A stretch of 64,000 nt of DNA from Bdellovibrionales bacterium (GTDB lineage: Bacteria > Bdellovibrionota > Bdellovibrionia > Bdellovibrionales > UBA1609). Shown one piece after another: positions 36,225 to 43,964 of this stretch. The notes under the pieces were generated by a model. It was not told the DNA's origin and searched no databases. It saw only the letters and a list, made by a program, of their open reading frames with translations. A program made the translations under genes and the position numbers. The DNA lies in assembly GCA_016714165.1 (NCBI GenBank), contig JADJNU010000002.1:558001-622000 (forward strand), read 5' to 3'. Within the stretch, counting starts at the first letter, position 1; each line of letters opens with the position of its first letter.

Positions 36225-36309
36225 TGGTACCCGGGACAGGACTTGAACCTGCACACCTTTCGGCACTAGATCCTAAGTCTAGCGTGTCTGCCAATTTCAC
36301 CACCGGGGC
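36225..36309 (-). tRNA. tRNA-Leu (anticodon TAG)
   Basis: This 85-nt class II tRNA has a 3-bp D-stem (GTG/CAC), a perfect 5-bp anticodon stem (CTAGA/TCTAG) around CTTAGGA, a short GCC/GGT variable arm, a GCAGG/CCTGT T-stem with TTCAAGT loop, and an encoded CCA. The acceptor stem GCCCCGG/CCCGGGT has one C-C mismatch at pair 5-68 and a G-U at 1-72. It would decode CUA and other CUN codons. Confidence 0.93.
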
Positions 36310-36334
36310 ATATTATCCTTAAACATTCCGATCA

Positions 36335-36724
36335 CTACTTGCTTATAAGCTTCCTATAATCGGGCGCTCGCATCAAATTGGCAAGCTCCTTCTCTGTGTC
36401 CATTTCGATTCGAACCATCCATCCCTCATTCATTGGATCGTCATTAATAGTTCCAGGCGCATCACCCAACGAAACATTGACCTCAATGACAGTCCCTGAA
36501 ACAGGAGCGTATAGATCATTGGCAGCCTTCACGCTTTCAATCACTCCAAACGGCTCGCCCTGGGTTACTTTCGCACCTTCTTCAGGAAGCTCAACATAGA
36601 CAATCTCACCCAACTGATCCTGAGCAAATTCTGTCACACCAACAGTGACCACATTTTCATCCACCTGAGCCCATTCATGTTCTTTAGTGTAATAGTTTTC
36701 TTCAGGAATCTGATAAGTTGCCAT
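36335..36724 (-). CDS. gcvH: Glycine cleavage system H protein
   Basis: This 129-residue lipoyl carrier has the hallmark GVIESVKAANDLYAP with the lipoylated Lys66 in the ESVKA turn, and VGVTEFAQDQLGEIVYVELP before it. Role: shuttles the aminomethyl group between GcvP, GcvT and the lipoamide dehydrogenase in glycine catabolism and one-carbon supply. It follows gcvT by 31 bp in the same operon. The matching gcvP is 24 kb away and carries an internal stop. Confidence 0.96.
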   Translation of the reverse strand: MATYQIPEENYYTKEHEWAQVDENVVTVGVTEFAQDQLGEIVYVELPEEGAKVTQGEPFGVIESVKAANDLYAPVSGTVIEVNVSLGDAPGTINDDPMNEGWMVRIEMDTEKELANLMRAPDYRKLISK

Positions 36725-36755
36725 TTTTCTCCATCTCCCTTGCTTTTCTCAAAGC

Positions 36756-37853
36756 TCAAAATTTCAAAAGCACAAACGGTGTTTCAACAATGATAGCCTT
36801 TAACTTTCGACCCCTTATCTCTACCATTAAATCGGTTCCGATTTCCGCCAGGTCAGCCCTGACGTAACCCACTCCAATATTTTCATTGAGACTGGGTGAA
36901 ACCGTTCCACTTGTTACCTTGCCGATTTCTTTATTGTCAAAAGAAAACAACCTGTAACCCTGTCGAGCTATACCACGATCCACCATTTTGAATCCAATGA
37001 GCTTAGATTTTAATCCTGAGGCCTTAACCGCACAAATTGGTTCTCTCCCAATAAAATCCTTCTTGTCAGGCTTTATAACCCATCCTAAACCTGCCTCATA
37101 AGGATTGGTCTGGTCGTCGATTTCATGCCCATACAAGGGATACTTCATCTCCGTGCGCAGAGTGTCCCGAGCCCCAAGGCCGATGGGAGCAACCCCAAGA
37201 TCGCCACCCTTACTGAGTAAGCTGTCCCAAAGGGACGCAGTGTGAATTGAGGGTACAAAGATTTCAAAACCATCCTCTCCAGTATAACCTGTCCGTGCAA
37301 TATAAATCTTGGAATCCAGAAATTCAGACTCAATAAACTCAAAATGAGGAATATCAAAGACCCCGGCGCCGAATATTCTCGAAGTCAGCTCTCTGGCCTT
37401 GGGGCCTTGCACTGCGATTTGGCCCCATTTTGAACTCTCATTGACAAGCTCAGCCCCACGATTATTTTCGACAATCCAGGCAAAATCCTTATCCGTATTA
37501 GAAGCATTGACACAAAGTAAATAATCTTCGTTCTTTTTTAAACAGTAAATGATGAGATCGTCGACGACACCGCCGACAAAATTTGTCAGCAAAGAGTATT
37601 GAGCCTGCCCCTTCTCAAGTCTTCCTACCCAATTGGAAGTCAGCCACTCGAGAGTTTCAAGGGCCTTTGGACCTCGAACTCTCACCTCACCCATGTGGGA
37701 AACATCAAACAGACCTAGATTTTGCCTTACATTCAGGTGTTCTTTGCGCAAGCCCGAATATTCGACTGGCATGCGCCAGCCAGCAAATTCTACCATCTTT
37801 CCGCCGAGCTCCTCATGGCGCTCACACAAGGGCGTTCGCTTTACTAAGGTCAT
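36756..37853 (-). CDS. gcvT: Glycine cleavage system aminomethyltransferase (T protein)
   Basis: The ATG at 37853, with GGGAGGTGGG just upstream, gives 365 residues, the normal GcvT length. Signatures are VEFAGWRMPVEYSG, GLFDVSHMGEVRV, ARTGYTGEDGFEIFVP and LGARDTLRTEMKYPLYGHE, the last with the folate-contacting region. Reaction: transfers the one-carbon unit to tetrahydrofolate, yielding methylene-THF and ammonia. Open frame upstream to 37949 is not needed. The folD gene 2.7 kb away uses the product, which is a functional rather than operon link. Confidence 0.95.
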   Translation of the reverse strand: MTLVKRTPLCERHEELGGKMVEFAGWRMPVEYSGLRKEHLNVRQNLGLFDVSHMGEVRVRGPKALETLEWLTSNWVGRLEKGQAQYSLLTNFVGGVVDDLIIYCLKKNEDYLLCVNASNTDKDFAWIVENNRGAELVNESSKWGQIAVQGPKARELTSRIFGAGVFDIPHFEFIESEFLDSKIYIARTGYTGEDGFEIFVPSIHTASLWDSLLSKGGDLGVAPIGLGARDTLRTEMKYPLYGHEIDDQTNPYEAGLGWVIKPDKKDFIGREPICAVKASGLKSKLIGFKMVDRGIARQGYRLFSFDNKEIGKVTSGTVSPSLNENIGVGYVRADLAEIGTDLMVEIRGRKLKAIIVETPFVLLKF

Positions 37854-38038
37854 ACAACCCACCTCCCAAAAAAACTTAATCTGCCTCTCCAGAACTGACC
37901 TGTCAAAGAATAGGCCCTTTTCCGCACCTCGATGGCCCAAAAATGACAAATTAGGGCCTCAAGGGATTGCCAACTCTAAGGGATCACAGCCAAAAATTGG
38001 ATTGCATTTTGCTTGTCATCTCCACAAGGAGGCTTCTC

Positions 38039-40585
38039 GTGAAGGGGTCAGATAGCCAACCGAAAAAATCTGAGAATAAAGGCTCGTGGGCCGGTTTTGC
38101 AAGTCCCTGGAATTTGGTGTTTTTTGCAATGCCGCTTCTGATGGGCTGTCAAGACACTTGGTACGGTGGAAAGAACAATATTCTCTCCATGCCATCAGAT
38201 GATTCGCAACTCACTGGGGCCGCAAAAATTGTCGAAGACCCAGAATTTGGCGACTCAGAGCTCGTGCCGTACACTGGTTCTGGACATACATCGCAAATAA
38301 AAGAATTGCGCAGCAATATGAATCCGACCCTCTTTAGCCCAGAATTGAGTCGCCAGATAAGCAACGCAAGGGTTCTCGTTGCCTCTAAAAAGGACGGAAA
38401 TCCGGAAAAGCTTCAAATTTCTGTGGGAATGCGCCCTCCGCACGGTGGCGTTTCTAGACAATTGGAATTTGAAGTTCCTCTTGAACGTCGTTCTGATGGT
38501 CATCTGGGTCACTCCTCCATCAAATCAAAGAGTCTCGAAGGCTCAGCAGATCAAGGGTATCTGATTGACGCAAATTGCAAAGATGACAACTGCTCCAAAG
38601 TAGAAGTCGTCTTAAAGCAAGAGACTGTCGGACCTCAAAAGAAACCAGAGGACAAACCCCAAATACAAGCTGAGACGGCTTTTCTATACTCAAAGGAGGA
38701 AACACAGGCCCGTGTTAAAATGCCTTCAAAACCAAAGGGAACTCCGGAGTCTTTGTCCAAGATCGATCTAGATAATCCAATCGCAGCGGTGCAAGAAAGT
38801 ATCGAAGTTCTCGAGGGACCTTCTTTTGTCCGCGTGACGATACCTGGAAAGGATGCCGATCATGATATTGTAGACATCGAAGGGGAACTTCTGAGAACAA
38901 CCGATCGCACTTCGGATTTGCAGAAGGCGACTATTGGAGACAATTCTTATGCGGGATCCTTAATTGGAAACGACGAAGAAGGCGATATCGCAGTTCGAAT
39001 CACGATGTCACCCGACAGCAAAGATGGAATAAAAAGCGATTCTCAAACACAAAGCGGAAAGCCTGAGCCTCGCCCTTCCGACAACGGCACCACGGTTGAA
39101 AATGAAGAAGGAGATCTGACTATCTTTATTGAGAAGCCCAAAGGACGGCAAATTGTCCCTAGCAGAAGTGCTCCAACGACAGATAAGAGGCTTGATTCAA
39201 AAGAGCAACAGGGCGCCCTAAAACCTCATGAACAAAAACCTCATGAACAGGTAAAACCAAAGAATTCCGATCTCAAAGAGACGGTGCAACAAGGCGGATC
39301 CCAACGAGCTCGGCCTGTTAAACCTGCTCAACCTATTAAGCCCGTTCAGCCTATTAAACCTGTTCAACCTGTTAAGCCCGTTCAGCCTATTAAAAAACCT
39401 ATTCAACCTGTTAAGCCTATTGCTGTTCAACCTGCTCAGCCTGTTAAATCTATTAAGCCTGGTCAAGATCAGACACCGAAAATCCAAAGCCCTCAGGCAC
39501 CGCAACCAACACGTGAAACTCCCGCGGGCAAAAAGGCCATTTCACCACCGGTGCCGCCCGCATCTCCCGCATCGCCCAAAGTTCAAAATGACCAAAATGG
39601 CGAAGCGGATCTCCCTAAAAAACAACCTCATGCATTCCAAATCGTGGATAAAGATATCTGGGCAAGTTCTCCCTCCGCCGTCGTCCCCATTGATTTTTCC
39701 GATCCTAAGCTAAAAGGGGCGCAACAAATCACTCGCAATCTAGAAAACTTGAGAACAGATCCTAACATCATCAGGTTCATGTCCTATTGGACTCAAGAAA
39801 ATAAATACCAGCGCTGCGGAAAGGGTCGCACATCAAATTTAAAACCAATCGCCACTCAATTTCTTCATCGATTAAAACCTCTTGTTCCCTTTACAACTCC
39901 CATCTTTCAAGCCCTTAATACCACGCCGGAGGTTATGTATATCAGTGCCCTGGAATCAAAGTATGCGGTAAACGATGGCTGGACAATAGAGTCTGCCAAA
40001 TGTGGAAAAGGGCAAAGCTGTTCGACTGCGGCCGGCCCATATCAAATCACCGAGATTGCTGCGCGCTATTTGCGATCAGTTCGTGCGCAAGCCTTGAATT
40101 TTATCACTCTTCCCTTGAGCGCCTCACGCCAGGTAAGTCCAAACGATGATCGCTCCAAATTTTTACCCTCAACTTTTGCTATGGCCGCTTACGCCAAAGA
40201 CATGATGGACTGGTTCCCAGAGCATCCCGAGTTATGGCCTTTGGGCTACACGGAGGGACAGGGTGGACTCGCTCTATCGATGAAGTGCTCTCAGGAGAAA
40301 ACTCAAGCCGCACGAACATCTTGTCTGCGCTCCTCGATGGCAGGAAAGGCATTTAGAAACAGAGATCGCTACCGCTCCACGACGCTTGATGAAATCGTTC
40401 GTTTCAAAATGGCTCCATGTGATAAACTGGATTACGTTCTTATGTATCATGCTTTGAGATTTGTGGGTGCAAATCCCAGCCGCTTTGGCATGTCTCTGGA
40501 GGAAGCAAAAATACCAAAGCAACTTCCTCCTCTCTATCGACAAGGACAGAACAGCAAGAACCTTGTTCAAACAATGCTGAAATGA
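38039..40585 (+). CDS. Lipoprotein with proline-rich linker and lytic-transglycosylase-like domain
   Basis: The GTG at 38039 follows AAGGAGG by six bases and gives 848 residues. A lipobox (FFAMPLLMGC) marks a lipoprotein. Residues from about 40 to 420 are low-complexity and charged. About 430-480 is a KPxQP repeat linker (see the repeat entry), then a PPVPPASPASP patch. The last 300 residues include MYISALESKYAVNDG and AAGPYQITEIAARYL, the catalytic-Glu and GxYQI pattern of transglycosylase/goose-lysozyme folds. Role: probably peptidoglycan cleavage at a distance from the membrane anchor. The enzyme call is by motif only. Confidence 0.68.
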   Translation: MKGSDSQPKKSENKGSWAGFASPWNLVFFAMPLLMGCQDTWYGGKNNILSMPSDDSQLTGAAKIVEDPEFGDSELVPYTGSGHTSQIKELRSNMNPTLFSPELSRQISNARVLVASKKDGNPEKLQISVGMRPPHGGVSRQLEFEVPLERRSDGHLGHSSIKSKSLEGSADQGYLIDANCKDDNCSKVEVVLKQETVGPQKKPEDKPQIQAETAFLYSKEETQARVKMPSKPKGTPESLSKIDLDNPIAAVQESIEVLEGPSFVRVTIPGKDADHDIVDIEGELLRTTDRTSDLQKATIGDNSYAGSLIGNDEEGDIAVRITMSPDSKDGIKSDSQTQSGKPEPRPSDNGTTVENEEGDLTIFIEKPKGRQIVPSRSAPTTDKRLDSKEQQGALKPHEQKPHEQVKPKNSDLKETVQQGGSQRARPVKPAQPIKPVQPIKPVQPVKPVQPIKKPIQPVKPIAVQPAQPVKSIKPGQDQTPKIQSPQAPQPTRETPAGKKAISPPVPPASPASPKVQNDQNGEADLPKKQPHAFQIVDKDIWASSPSAVVPIDFSDPKLKGAQQITRNLENLRTDPNIIRFMSYWTQENKYQRCGKGRTSNLKPIATQFLHRLKPLVPFTTPIFQALNTTPEVMYISALESKYAVNDGWTIESAKCGKGQSCSTAAGPYQITEIAARYLRSVRAQALNFITLPLSASRQVSPNDDRSKFLPSTFAMAAYAKDMMDWFPEHPELWPLGYTEGQGGLALSMKCSQEKTQAARTSCLRSSMAGKAFRNRDRYRSTTLDEIVRFKMAPCDKLDYVLMYHALRFVGANPSRFGMSLEEAKIPKQLPPLYRQGQNSKNLVQTMLK
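39313..39460 (+). repeat. Tandem KPxQP-coding repeats (TonB-like linker)
   Basis: About eleven imperfect copies of a 12-15 bp unit encode KPAQPIKP, KPVQPVKP and related peptides inside the lipoprotein gene. Codons vary (CCT, CCC; GTT, ATT), so amino-acid sequence is under selection. KP/EP repeats of this sort span the periplasm in TonB. Confidence 0.85.
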
Positions 40586-40589
40586 GGGA

Positions 40590-41450
40590 CTAGGCCTGAG
40601 CGAGCTCTGCCAAACGCAGAGTGTTTTCCAGAAGCATAGTGATTGTCATTGGCCCAACTCCACCTGGCACGGGAGTAGCCGCTCTCGCCCATCCCTCAAG
40701 CTCTTCGTACCGAACGTCGCCGCACAGTTTTGATTTTCCATCCGGAAGGACTTGTCTATGAATCCCCACATCGATGATGACCGAATCCTTTTTAAAATCA
40801 TCTTTTCCCAAAAACCTCGATTGACCCGCAGCTGCAACGACCAAATCAGCCTCACGAGTGTAAGATCTGAGATCTTTTGTTCGAGAATGGCAAATAGTCA
40901 CTGTTGCATCGGCACACATGAGCAAATGCGCCATTGGCTTTCCGACAATATTACTTCGACCAATGACCACAGCCTCAATTCCTTTAAGAGAAATATGATA
41001 GTGTTCGAGAATTGCCATGACTCCGGCTGGGGTACAGGGAATAACGCGTGGCTGATTTGTCCACAAATACCCCATCGATTCTGCACGCAAGCCATCAACG
41101 TCCTTCTGAACATCCAAGCAAGCCATAATCTCGTATTCGCTGAGGTGCGGGGGCAAAGGGAGCTGGACCAAAATGACATGAATATTCTTCTGATCGTTCA
41201 GGCCCCGAATGAGGGACCTCACCTCGTCTGAGGAGACATTTTTCTTCAGGCGATATTCGAAAGACTGAATTCCCACTTCCTGACAAGATTTTATCTTGGA
41301 TCCCACGTACACCTGACTGGCTGGATCGTCCCCAATTAAAATAACAGCAAGCCCAGGACGAATTCCGGTTCTTTGAAAAAAATCTGCAATTTTTACTTTT
41401 AAGGCTTCTCGCCTCGTTTCACTGACTATTTTTCCATCCAAACGAATCAC
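40590..41450 (-). CDS. folD: Methylenetetrahydrofolate dehydrogenase/cyclohydrolase
   Basis: The 286 residues match FolD throughout: GLAVILIGDDPASQVYVGSK with the catalytic Lys region, VQLPLPPHL, DVDGLRAESMGYL, CTPAGVMAILEHYHI, VIGRSNIVGKPMAHLL and GGVGPMTITMLLENT at the end. Reactions: NADP-dependent oxidation of methylene-THF and hydrolysis of methenyl-THF. The start is GTG at 41450 with GGAGTGG upstream. It is convergent with the lipoprotein gene, 4 bp between stops. Confidence 0.96.
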   Translation of the reverse strand: MIRLDGKIVSETRREALKVKIADFFQRTGIRPGLAVILIGDDPASQVYVGSKIKSCQEVGIQSFEYRLKKNVSSDEVRSLIRGLNDQKNIHVILVQLPLPPHLSEYEIMACLDVQKDVDGLRAESMGYLWTNQPRVIPCTPAGVMAILEHYHISLKGIEAVVIGRSNIVGKPMAHLLMCADATVTICHSRTKDLRSYTREADLVVAAAGQSRFLGKDDFKKDSVIIDVGIHRQVLPDGKSKLCGDVRYEELEGWARAATPVPGGVGPMTITMLLENTLRLAELAQA

Positions 41451-41563
41451 GATCCACTCCCTGACCAGATGAAGCTATTTTTCTCGCATTTTTTGACCTT
41501 ATAGGCTGAATCCTTCTTATTTCCAAAGGGAGAAACAAATTTTGAGGCAATCTGGCTAGTCCA

Positions 41564-41592
41564 TTGACTCGCCACACAAACTCCTCTATTTA
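41564..41592 (+). promoter_or_regulatory. Candidate promoter for the 73-residue gene
   Basis: TTGACT at 41564-41569 and TATTTA at 41587-41592 are spaced by 17 bp, with the ATG 43 bp beyond. The -35 matches five of six consensus bases and the -10 three of six. Confidence 0.5.
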
Positions 41593-41634
41593 TGGGGGTT
41601 AACAAGAGAATTTCATATTAGGAGGTCAGGTTAC

Positions 41635-41856
41635 ATGGCAGTTAGAGTTAAATTAACCGACGATGGCAGTTCAATTGACTTTCAAACTTCCGATACTCTC
41701 CCCTCCTCTCTAAAGAAATTTCGACGTAGCCCCGAAATTGAGGGATTCTACCGATTCATCTACGAGAACGATTTGCGTATCGAAACAGGTGACGTTTTAG
41801 ATAGAATCATTGTTCGTCGATCCCAGGAGAGAAAATCAAAACGGAAGAAGAGCTAG
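41635..41856 (+). CDS. Small conserved-looking protein, unknown function
   Basis: This 73-residue protein has an excellent TAGGAGG ribosome site and a promoter-like sequence upstream, so it is very likely expressed. VKLTDDGSSIDFQTSDTLP suggests a beta-hairpin; FYRFIYENDLRIETGDVLDRIIV a helix-strand; and the tail RRSQERKSKRKKS is strongly basic. No family is recognised. Nucleic-acid or ribosome association would be a guess from charge. It precedes the Flp pilin gene by 144 bp. Confidence 0.75.
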   Translation: MAVRVKLTDDGSSIDFQTSDTLPSSLKKFRRSPEIEGFYRFIYENDLRIETGDVLDRIIVRRSQERKSKRKKS

Positions 41857-42000
41857 ATTTCTGAGTCTTAAATCCGAGATTTTTCACTTTTTCGGACACC
41901 TGGTTCCCCTTCCGACCTTAAACCTCTGCCCTTAATTAGATGCCTTTTTGCAAAGATTCTGACCAAGTTCGGCTAGAGCCGTATTTGGAGGAATTTTTTC

Positions 42001-42279
42001 ATGCCGTTTAATCTGACAGACACAGGACGAGCCAACCAGGGCGGACAAAGTCTCATAGAATATCTCATCCTCGTGGCTCTTATGGGTATAGCAACTGTCG
42101 GGATTATTCGAACCCTCCAGGGCGCCCTCAATTCCCGTTATGCGTCCGTGATCCATTCTCTTCAAGGTACCAGTAAGCGCGCGGAAGCAGTGCCAATCAA
42201 TGAATCAGATCTAAAGCGAAAGGATCTCGGTGATTTTATGAACGGAGCGGCCTCCCGCGACGGGAACAGCGAAAAGTGA
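42001..42279 (+). CDS. Flp/Fap-type type IVb pilin-like protein
   Basis: This 92-residue protein has a short leader ending GG, then QSLIEYLILVALMGIATVGII, the Flp pilin pattern with Glu at position +5 and a single hydrophobic helix. It has a TTGGAGG ribosome site. The C-terminal 45 residues are hydrophilic and longer than in typical Flp (50-70 aa). It would be cleaved by a TadV-type peptidase, which is not in the window. Four further genes follow with overlapping starts and stops. Confidence 0.8.
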   Translation: MPFNLTDTGRANQGGQSLIEYLILVALMGIATVGIIRTLQGALNSRYASVIHSLQGTSKRAEAVPINESDLKRKDLGDFMNGAASRDGNSEK

Positions 42280-42632
42280 ACTGTTTAAGGAACAACCAAA
42301 AAGGCAACTCCCTCGTCGAAACGACCATCTTGCTGACCTTCATTTTCCCTTGCATCATCGCTGGCCTCTCGCTTGTTGGAGCAGCCGGAGCACGAGTTCT
42401 TGCGCAAAAATGTCTCTATGAAGGCCTTATCTGCATCATGGAAACTAAGAGAGCAAGCGAATGCAAGAGAATTGTCAAGCATCAGCTAAATCTCATCATT
42501 CCCTTTGGTTTTCTGAGTCGTCTTGTGCTCGAACAGAATGCCTATTCGATCAAAGGAGAGCTTCATTGGCAATGGAACAAACACTGGTCCATGAAAATTC
42601 ATGATCTTCTCCCTCTCGAGCTGAAACCATGA
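42276..42632 (+). CDS. TadE-like pseudopilin
   Basis: This 118-residue protein starts at GTG 42276, overlapping the pilin stop as GTGA. After NNQKGNSLVETTILLTFIFP comes one long hydrophobic helix (CIIAGLSLVGAAGARVLA), the TadE-type N-terminal architecture with Glu near +5 of the helix. The rest (CLYEGLICIMETKRASECKR and onward) carries four cysteines after the helix begins. Minor pseudopilins of this type initiate or cap Tad pili. The call rests on architecture and neighbours. Confidence 0.65.
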   Translation: MNCLRNNQKGNSLVETTILLTFIFPCIIAGLSLVGAAGARVLAQKCLYEGLICIMETKRASECKRIVKHQLNLIIPFGFLSRLVLEQNAYSIKGELHWQWNKHWSMKIHDLLPLELKP

Positions 42633-43333
42633 AAAATTCTTTTCAAACAAATATCCTGAAGAACGAAAACGGAATGGCCCTGATTGTGCTGCTGGCTCTG
42701 ATGCCAGCTCTCATCTTGCTATTTGTTGGATATTTCATCATTGGACATCAATCGCTCAGACAATCCAGAGCTCTTCACACCTGCCGAGTTGAAGGACTGA
42801 AGACGCAATTCACAGTTGCGACAACTCTAGGCATGCTCTTAAAATTAAATCCCCTGGCCCATCGACTTCGAATATCTAGAACAGCGACTCGCATCGCCTT
42901 GGCCGCCGCAATTCTCGGACCACCCCATGTGCTTATCGCTGCACAAAGGGCAGACAATTTGGTTGCAGCTAAGCAAGAAGCACTCCAGTTTCGCCAGCAA
43001 TCGCTATTGAAATCTATGCAGACTCAGCTAAAAATTGGATATTTTGATCTACGGGCCAAGCTCCGCCACCTTGGAATGCAATCCATAGAAGGCATCCAAC
43101 CTAAAATTGCGATTGCCGCCTTGCCTGCGGAATCCCTCACTCCAAATTACCATCCTTTACCCAACTTTACTGAGCTGAGCAAAATTCAGTTTCGTTGGAG
43201 CATCCCTGCCGCAGAGGATCCTTGGCTTGGAAAGAAATCAAAACTCTCTCAAAACTTCCTCAATTCGGCTTGTGCTGTAGGAATAAAGGAAAGGTTTAAA
43301 ATGTGGAAACCATCTCTGATCGCGGTCAAATAA
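42629..43333 (+). CDS. TadE/TadG-like pseudopilin with long periplasmic part
   Basis: This 234-residue protein overlaps the previous stop as ATGA. KNENGMALIVLLALMPALIL then FVGYFIIGHQ gives one N-terminal membrane helix, similar to TadG-class proteins. The remaining 190 residues are helical and basic (QSRALHTCRVEGLKTQF, AAILGPPHVLIAAQRA, SLLKSMQTQLKIG). No von Willebrand domain is visible. Its place in the chain of coupled genes supports a role in the same pilus system. Family membership is tentative. Confidence 0.6.
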   Translation: MKNSFQTNILKNENGMALIVLLALMPALILLFVGYFIIGHQSLRQSRALHTCRVEGLKTQFTVATTLGMLLKLNPLAHRLRISRTATRIALAAAILGPPHVLIAAQRADNLVAAKQEALQFRQQSLLKSMQTQLKIGYFDLRAKLRHLGMQSIEGIQPKIAIAALPAESLTPNYHPLPNFTELSKIQFRWSIPAAEDPWLGKKSKLSQNFLNSACAVGIKERFKMWKPSLIAVK

Positions 43334-43455
43334 TTATTGAAGCTCTCTGGGTTAGTCTTGTTCTCTTTACTCTCTTGCTCTTCCTGACCTATTTCAGTTC
43401 CAAAGTAGAAGAAGAACAGCGAAAAAGCCAATTCCATGTCTGGGAGAAAAGGTGA
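43303..43455 (+). CDS. Very short TadE-like membrane peptide (50 aa)
   Basis: A GTG at 43303 inside the end of the previous gene opens a 50-residue frame that ends with TGA at 43453-43455, overlapping the next GTG. The peptide reads METISDRGQIIIEALWVSLV, then LFTLLLFLTYFSS, then a charged tail (KVEEEQRKSQFHVWEKR). GQIIIEALW has the pilin-like Glu after a Gly and a single helix. Overlaps on both sides (about 31 bp and 4 bp) and conserved spacing make it credible despite its size. Confidence 0.65.
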   Translation: METISDRGQIIIEALWVSLVLFTLLLFLTYFSSKVEEEQRKSQFHVWEKR

Positions 43456-43964
43456 TCACGCGGGCGAAAAGACTCGCAAACAGAATTCGCAAGTGGAGTC
43501 TAAAACGCCAGCTTGCCCTTTTGTTCTTGATCTCACTTCTTCCGGTCTTGTTGAGTCTAAATCATGAGACAAAATCAGAACAATTGGGAGATGGCATACT
43601 GGGTCCTCAGTCAATAGACACGCTCATTCCTTCCGGATTTGCATTGGTCCCGATTGAGGTACAAAACTCCGAATCACTGGATTCAATTCTTGGAAACAGG
43701 GGTGTTGTCAACTTATTGGCCCCCCCACATGAGGCTGGAAAAAAGAGCCGCCTCATCGCCCGCAGAGTCCCAATTCTCCGTGCTCCCCTTAATCCATCCC
43801 ATTTTGCAGTTCTTGTGCCGGAATCAATCAGTCGGGACATCACCCAAGAACAAGGTCCCTTCTGGGTTGTCATTCAGAATCCAGCCGAAAGCGGAATGAG
43901 TTTTGAAAAACAAAAGTCCTCAAATCGACCAAACACAAAAATCATCGATGGAGGCATGGATTGA
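43452..43964 (+). CDS. CpaB/RcpC-like SAF-domain protein
   Basis: The 170-residue product starts at GTG 43452 (GTGA overlap). A basic N-terminus and one membrane helix (LALLFLISLLPVLLSL) precede IDTLIPSGFALVPIEVQN and SLDSILGNRGVVNLL. These match the CpaB/RcpC pattern in which the SAF domain's IP-G-x-x-x-V-P-I segment and VDL-like strand contact the secretin. It is shorter than CpaB (about 270-300 aa), with only one SAF-like unit. Role inferred: periplasmic pilotin or organiser of the Tad secretin CpaC encoded 6 kb away. Confidence 0.6.
   Translation: MITRAKRLANRIRKWSLKRQLALLFLISLLPVLLSLNHETKSEQLGDGILGPQSIDTLIPSGFALVPIEVQNSESLDSILGNRGVVNLLAPPHEAGKKSRLIARRVPILRAPLNPSHFAVLVPESISRDITQEQGPFWVVIQNPAESGMSFEKQKSSNRPNTKIIDGGMD

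Noticed and set aside
37854..37966. Glycine riboswitch upstream of gcvT
   Set aside because: A GGAGAG-like string is present at one place, but the remaining aptamer core is not recognisable.
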